DNA from: Candidatus Ventricola intestinavium
Lineage (GTDB): Bacteria; Bacillota; Clostridia; Christensenellales; Aristaeellaceae
Direction: 5' to 3'
Length of the DNA: 8,440 bases
NCBI GenBank assembly: GCA_018715105.1
Contig: DVMG01000139.1
Coordinates: 1-8,440 of the forward strand
The position numbers and the translations under genes are program-made. A model generated the notes under the pieces. The model saw only the letters and a program-made list of their open reading frames with translations, ran no database searches and was not told where the DNA came from. This document shows, piece after piece, positions 6,206 through 8,440 of this stretch (the first letter of the stretch is position 1; each line of letters begins with the position of its first letter).

Positions 6206-8440
6206 AACCGCGGATTCTGGACGGCAGCTATGGCTGCCAGCCAGAATCTGCGGTTTTGGTTTATGACGCCAAATACAACGCGTTCTTTTCAAGCGGCGTG
6301 GGAACACCCAGGCCACGCTGCTTTCTCCGGCTCCTGATTGTGGATCTCTCTGCCCGCTTCGCAATCTGCTCGTTTTTAACCACCCGTCTGCTTTTGCAGC
6401 CGGATCTCCACTTGTCATATGCCGCTCTGGACACTTGCAGGATCCGGCACTCCATGTTGATCGGATAGGGGCGATGTTCGTCGGCGTCCTGGTAAACGGC
6501 ACAATCAGGCTGATGGCCATTCCCATCGCGGGGTTTTCGTCTTTGATCTCGTTCAGCTTGCGCGTCAGCAGGCTGTCCTCCTGAAACACGCGCTCCAGCG
6601 CGCGCATCGTGGCCTCCTGCCGCATCTCCTCCTGCGTCATGGGCCGCATCTGCCCCGTCTCCCTGTCCCGCGTCTTCGTCTCAAGCCGCTGCAGCGTGTC
6701 CATTTCCTGCGTGAAGCAGCGCTCGTAAAACGGCCGGTCGCCGATCTGCATGGCGAAGTCCACGATGTTGCGGTAGGTCTCCAGCACGTTGTTTTCAAAG
6801 ATGCGCCCGCCTTCGCCCACCTCATAGCGCCTGCTGTGGCTCGTGTCCGTGTGCGTGACGAAGTAGTCCGCAAACGTCTGCGCGATTTCCCGCGCGAAGG
6901 CCCTGCGCCCCTCGCTCACCGCGCGCCGGCTGGGGAGCGCCGTCGTCCGGTTGCCCGTCTTTTGCGAAACGATCCGGTCCGCGATTTCGGCGACGGCCTC
7001 CGACGCGGTTTCCATCGGCTCCATCAGCACATTGCTCAGCGTGTTGCGCACCGCCGTCGCGGGGCTGGACAGCATGTGGGCAAATCGAATCGCCTGCGTC
7101 TTGACAAACCCGCTCACATGGAGGAGGTTGCTCTGCGCGTCCATCGCGCGTCCCAGCGCCGTCTTGCCCGCCCGCGTCCGGGGTGCGCTCGTCTCCCCTC
7201 CTTCCATGTCCATCATCTCGGACATCTGCGCATGGATGTAGGCGAGGTCTGCGTCCGTCACCACGCTGTGCCCGGCGCGGATGCCTTCCAGCTGCTGGGT
7301 CAGCGTCAGCAGCGCGTCCCCGTTGATGTCCGGGTCCGCGGCGATGATGGCCGCAAGCATCCGCTGCTTTCGCGTCGCCCGGTTGTAGTTCATGCCGGCG
7401 AGCTCCGTTCCCTCAAGGCCGTATTGCCGGATCAGCCCCCTCTGCGTTTCGCTCAGCGGCAGATTCCATTTGTTTTCCCGGCTTACGTTTCCGGACAGGG
7501 AAGACAGATCCAGGGCCACCCTTTCCGCCGTGTTTCTCAGCGCTTGAAGCGCGGCCGGCGTGCCGCCCGCCGGGGTTCCCGGAGCGGTTTTCTTCGGCGG
7601 CTCGTGCCCCACCGGGAAGGCGTTTTTCCCCAGTCCCCTTCGCGCGTTGTCGTCGTCCGCGCGTTTGACCGCGCTGGCCATGGCGCCTTCCGGCGTCAGT
7701 TTGGCAATGCCTCTCCAGCTTTGCAGGTTGCGGCCCTGCTTGCCCGCTTCCTCTCTGAGCCGGGTGGCGATCATGGTTTGTGTGAGCAGGTCGCCGCGTT
7801 CTTTGGCTTCCACCATCAGCAGCGCGCCCAGCATGTTGTCGTCGGCCGTGAAGTCGCGCTGCATGGAGAGCAGCGCCTCATAGGCCGCTTCATACCCCGC
7901 TTCGTCCAGCGTTTTTTTCGCCCGCTCAAACTGCGCCCGGTTGCTGTCCGGCGTTCTTTCAAGGTCTCCGAGGATCTGTTTCACCTCGTCAAACGTCCAG
8001 TCCGCTTTCTCAAGCACGGTCTTGCGCGCTCCTGTGGCAAATTGGCGCGGCGCCAGTGCATATTGTTCGCCGTTTTGCATAGACTGGGTATTGACATCCG
8101 CATCGCTTTGTGCTATGGTGGTGTCAGAAAGCGAGGGTTTTCCCTGTTGTGAATGACCGTTCCACCCAGCGGACGGCTTCATGGAAATGCCCTCCCCGCT
8201 CAGGTTTTGGGCCTGGCGGTCGAATGTGCCCGCATCTTCGTTTGTGCCGGCATGTTCGGAAAAGAGCTGTCCTTGCCTTTGGTCACCCGGCTGCTGGGTA
8301 GTTGGGCCCAATCGAGGGGCTCTTTTTTTTATGTCTGTTTCGTTCAGTTCCAAAAGATCATAGAGGATCATTTCTCCGCTTTCTCTGGAGCCCACCACAA
8401 CGTCAGCTTCATAACCCTTGCCTCCGATTTCAAATTGCAC
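6062..8440 (-). CDS. Phage/mobile-element large polyvalent protein, truncated at both ends of the visible part
   Basis: The minus-strand frame is open from the right edge to a TGA at 6062-6064, 792 codons; the true N-terminus lies outside the window. The first segment (GYEADVVVGSRESGEMILYDL) resembles the end of a nuclease- or toxin-like module found in large clostridial prophage proteins. A long helical segment follows, including DDNMLGALLMVEAKERGD and MIATRLREEAGKQGRNLQSW, then TYRNIVDFAMQIGDRPFYERCF and finally MAISLIVPFTRTPTN. These are typical of polyvalent proteins with LPD38-like regions, made by phages and conjugative elements and thought to be co-injected with the DNA or linked to the head. 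Homology ends at the isoleucine codon 6473-6475. The remaining 136 codons read through an IS3 remnant and spacer in the wrong frame, rich in Arg, Cys and Ser. The gene is probably dead or produces a chimeric end. The LPD38 label is tentative. Confidence 0.7.
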   Translation of the reverse strand: MQFEIGGKGYEADVVVGSRESGEMILYDLLELNETDIKKRAPRLGPTTQQPGDQRQGQLFSEHAGTNEDAGTFDRQAQNLSGEGISMKPSAGWNGHSQQGKPSLSDTTIAQSDADVNTQSMQNGEQYALAPRQFATGARKTVLEKADWTFDEVKQILGDLERTPDSNRAQFERAKKTLDEAGYEAAYEALLSMQRDFTADDNMLGALLMVEAKERGDLLTQTMIATRLREEAGKQGRNLQSWRGIAKLTPEGAMASAVKRADDDNARRGLGKNAFPVGHEPPKKTAPGTPAGGTPAALQALRNTAERVALDLSSLSGNVSRENKWNLPLSETQRGLIRQYGLEGTELAGMNYNRATRKQRMLAAIIAADPDINGDALLTLTQQLEGIRAGHSVVTDADLAYIHAQMSEMMDMEGGETSAPRTRAGKTALGRAMDAQSNLLHVSGFVKTQAIRFAHMLSSPATAVRNTLSNVLMEPMETASEAVAEIADRIVSQKTGNRTTALPSRRAVSEGRRAFAREIAQTFADYFVTHTDTSHSRRYEVGEGGRIFENNVLETYRNIVDFAMQIGDRPFYERCFTQEMDTLQRLETKTRDRETGQMRPMTQEEMRQEATMRALERVFQEDSLLTRKLNEIKDENPAMGMAISLIVPFTRTPTNIAPIRSTWSAGSCKCPERHMTSGDPAAKADGWLKTSRLRSGQRDPQSGAGESSVAWVFPRRLKRTRCIWRHKPKPQILAGSHSCRPESAVATAPQCCVPILFNSLSFCRDAQHHNPCRGCFCAFICAFMGRASFETA
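6206..6263 (+). terminator. Long hairpin with T-rich tail, probable terminator of the ABC operon
   Basis: AACCGCGGATTCTGG (6206-6220) pairs with CCAGAATCTGCGGTT (6241-6255) over 15 positions with one G-T wobble. Inside, after a 2-by-2 internal loop, GGCAGC (6223-6228) pairs with GCTGCC (6233-6238) around a TATG loop. The plus strand continues TTGGTTT after the stem, so the 3' side is T-rich (TTTTGGTTT, 6254-6262), while the minus strand has no T-run after the stem. This favours termination of plus-strand transcription, about 160 bases after the DUF4340 stop. It also lies beside an IS remnant and could instead be an element end or a small folded insertion. Confidence 0.55.
6322..6467 (-). pseudogene. 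IS3-family transposase OrfB remnant (N-terminal fragment, frameshifted)
   Basis: Read on the minus strand from 6467, the frame gives YPINMECRILQVSRAAYDKW, which has the shape of the N-terminal region of IS3-group OrfB (general form YPI..MCR.L.VSR..YY.W). It is followed by a basic stretch and KNEQIAKRAE. Near 6350 the frame is lost. In the frame shifted by one base the sequence continues REIHNQEPEK, as expected before the GYRRI motif of this family. It then stops matching at about 6322, before any DDE catalytic residue. The piece is therefore about 50 residues of a roughly 270-residue protein. Its left partner OrfA and its terminal repeats are not seen. It directly adjoins the broken phage gene on the same strand. 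Family assignment is by motif recall and has not been tested by a search. Confidence 0.6.

Noticed and set aside
6016..6207. Small minus-strand frame with a hydrophobic segment
   Set aside because: It overlaps the DUF4340 3' end and the spacer, has no good ribosome binding site, and is best explained by the GC-rich sequence and the IS scar.
8043..8055. Inverted repeat TGGCGC-G-GCGCCA
   Set aside because: It is short and inside a coding region of high GC, where such palindromes are expected by chance.
6836..8152. Long plus-strand open frame antisense to the phage protein gene
   Set aside because: The translation is Arg/Pro/His-rich with no recognisable motif. It mirrors codon bias of the minus-strand gene, which has clear family motifs.
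8302..8311. Palindrome TTGGGCCCAA
   Set aside because: It lies within the phage coding frame, is only 10 bp long, and has no partner site. The plus-strand T-run after it is the complement of the coding A-run, and no adequate stem precedes it.
1..8440. CRISPR array, toxin-antitoxin pair, retron or other defence island
   Set aside because: No regularly spaced repeats, reverse transcriptase, nuclease-helicase genes or small paired genes were seen. The mobile-element part is a broken phage gene with an IS remnant.

Overview
The window is GC-rich and reads like a chromosomal segment of a Gram-positive anaerobe, probably a clostridial (Bacillota) species. This is an inference from strong AGGAGG-type ribosome binding sites, the gene order ABC ATPase / ABC-2 permease / GldG-like / DUF4340, and a phage 'polyvalent' protein of the type common in gut Clostridia. 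No rRNA, tRNA or CRISPR array is visible.

Left part (1-755, minus strand): an OmpR-type winged-helix response regulator whose receiver domain has lost most of the residues needed for phosphorylation. The first codons of a possible downstream gene run off the left edge. Between 756 and 1082 lies a divergent regulatory region. It holds a good -10 box with no -35 box, and in its place two TTNAGGTT half-sites exactly 11 bp apart, the arrangement expected for an OmpR-family activator.

Centre (1083-6049, plus strand): a tightly packed four-gene operon of the Gld type. It comprises a cytoplasmic ATPase (probable TTG start), a polytopic ABC-2 permease, a GldG-like protein anchored at both ends with a large extracytoplasmic part, and a DUF4340 protein with an N-terminal anchor. 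The first three genes overlap by ATGA junctions. The fourth is separated by 76 bases containing a strong 13-bp hairpin. Together they should form an envelope ABC system of unknown substrate, probably controlled by the divergent regulator.

Right part (6050-8440): a genomic scar. A long imperfect hairpin followed by T-rich sequence (6206-6263) may terminate the operon. Beyond it, on the minus strand, is an IS3-family OrfB remnant (about 6322-6467, frameshifted). It is joined to the broken 3' end of a large phage/mobile-element polyvalent protein whose 5' part continues past the right edge. The open frame of the phage gene runs by chance through the IS remnant and beyond, adding about 136 non-homologous residues.

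No clearly new system is present. The best leads are the unusual regulator with its putative operator and the unknown substrate of the Gld-type transporter.
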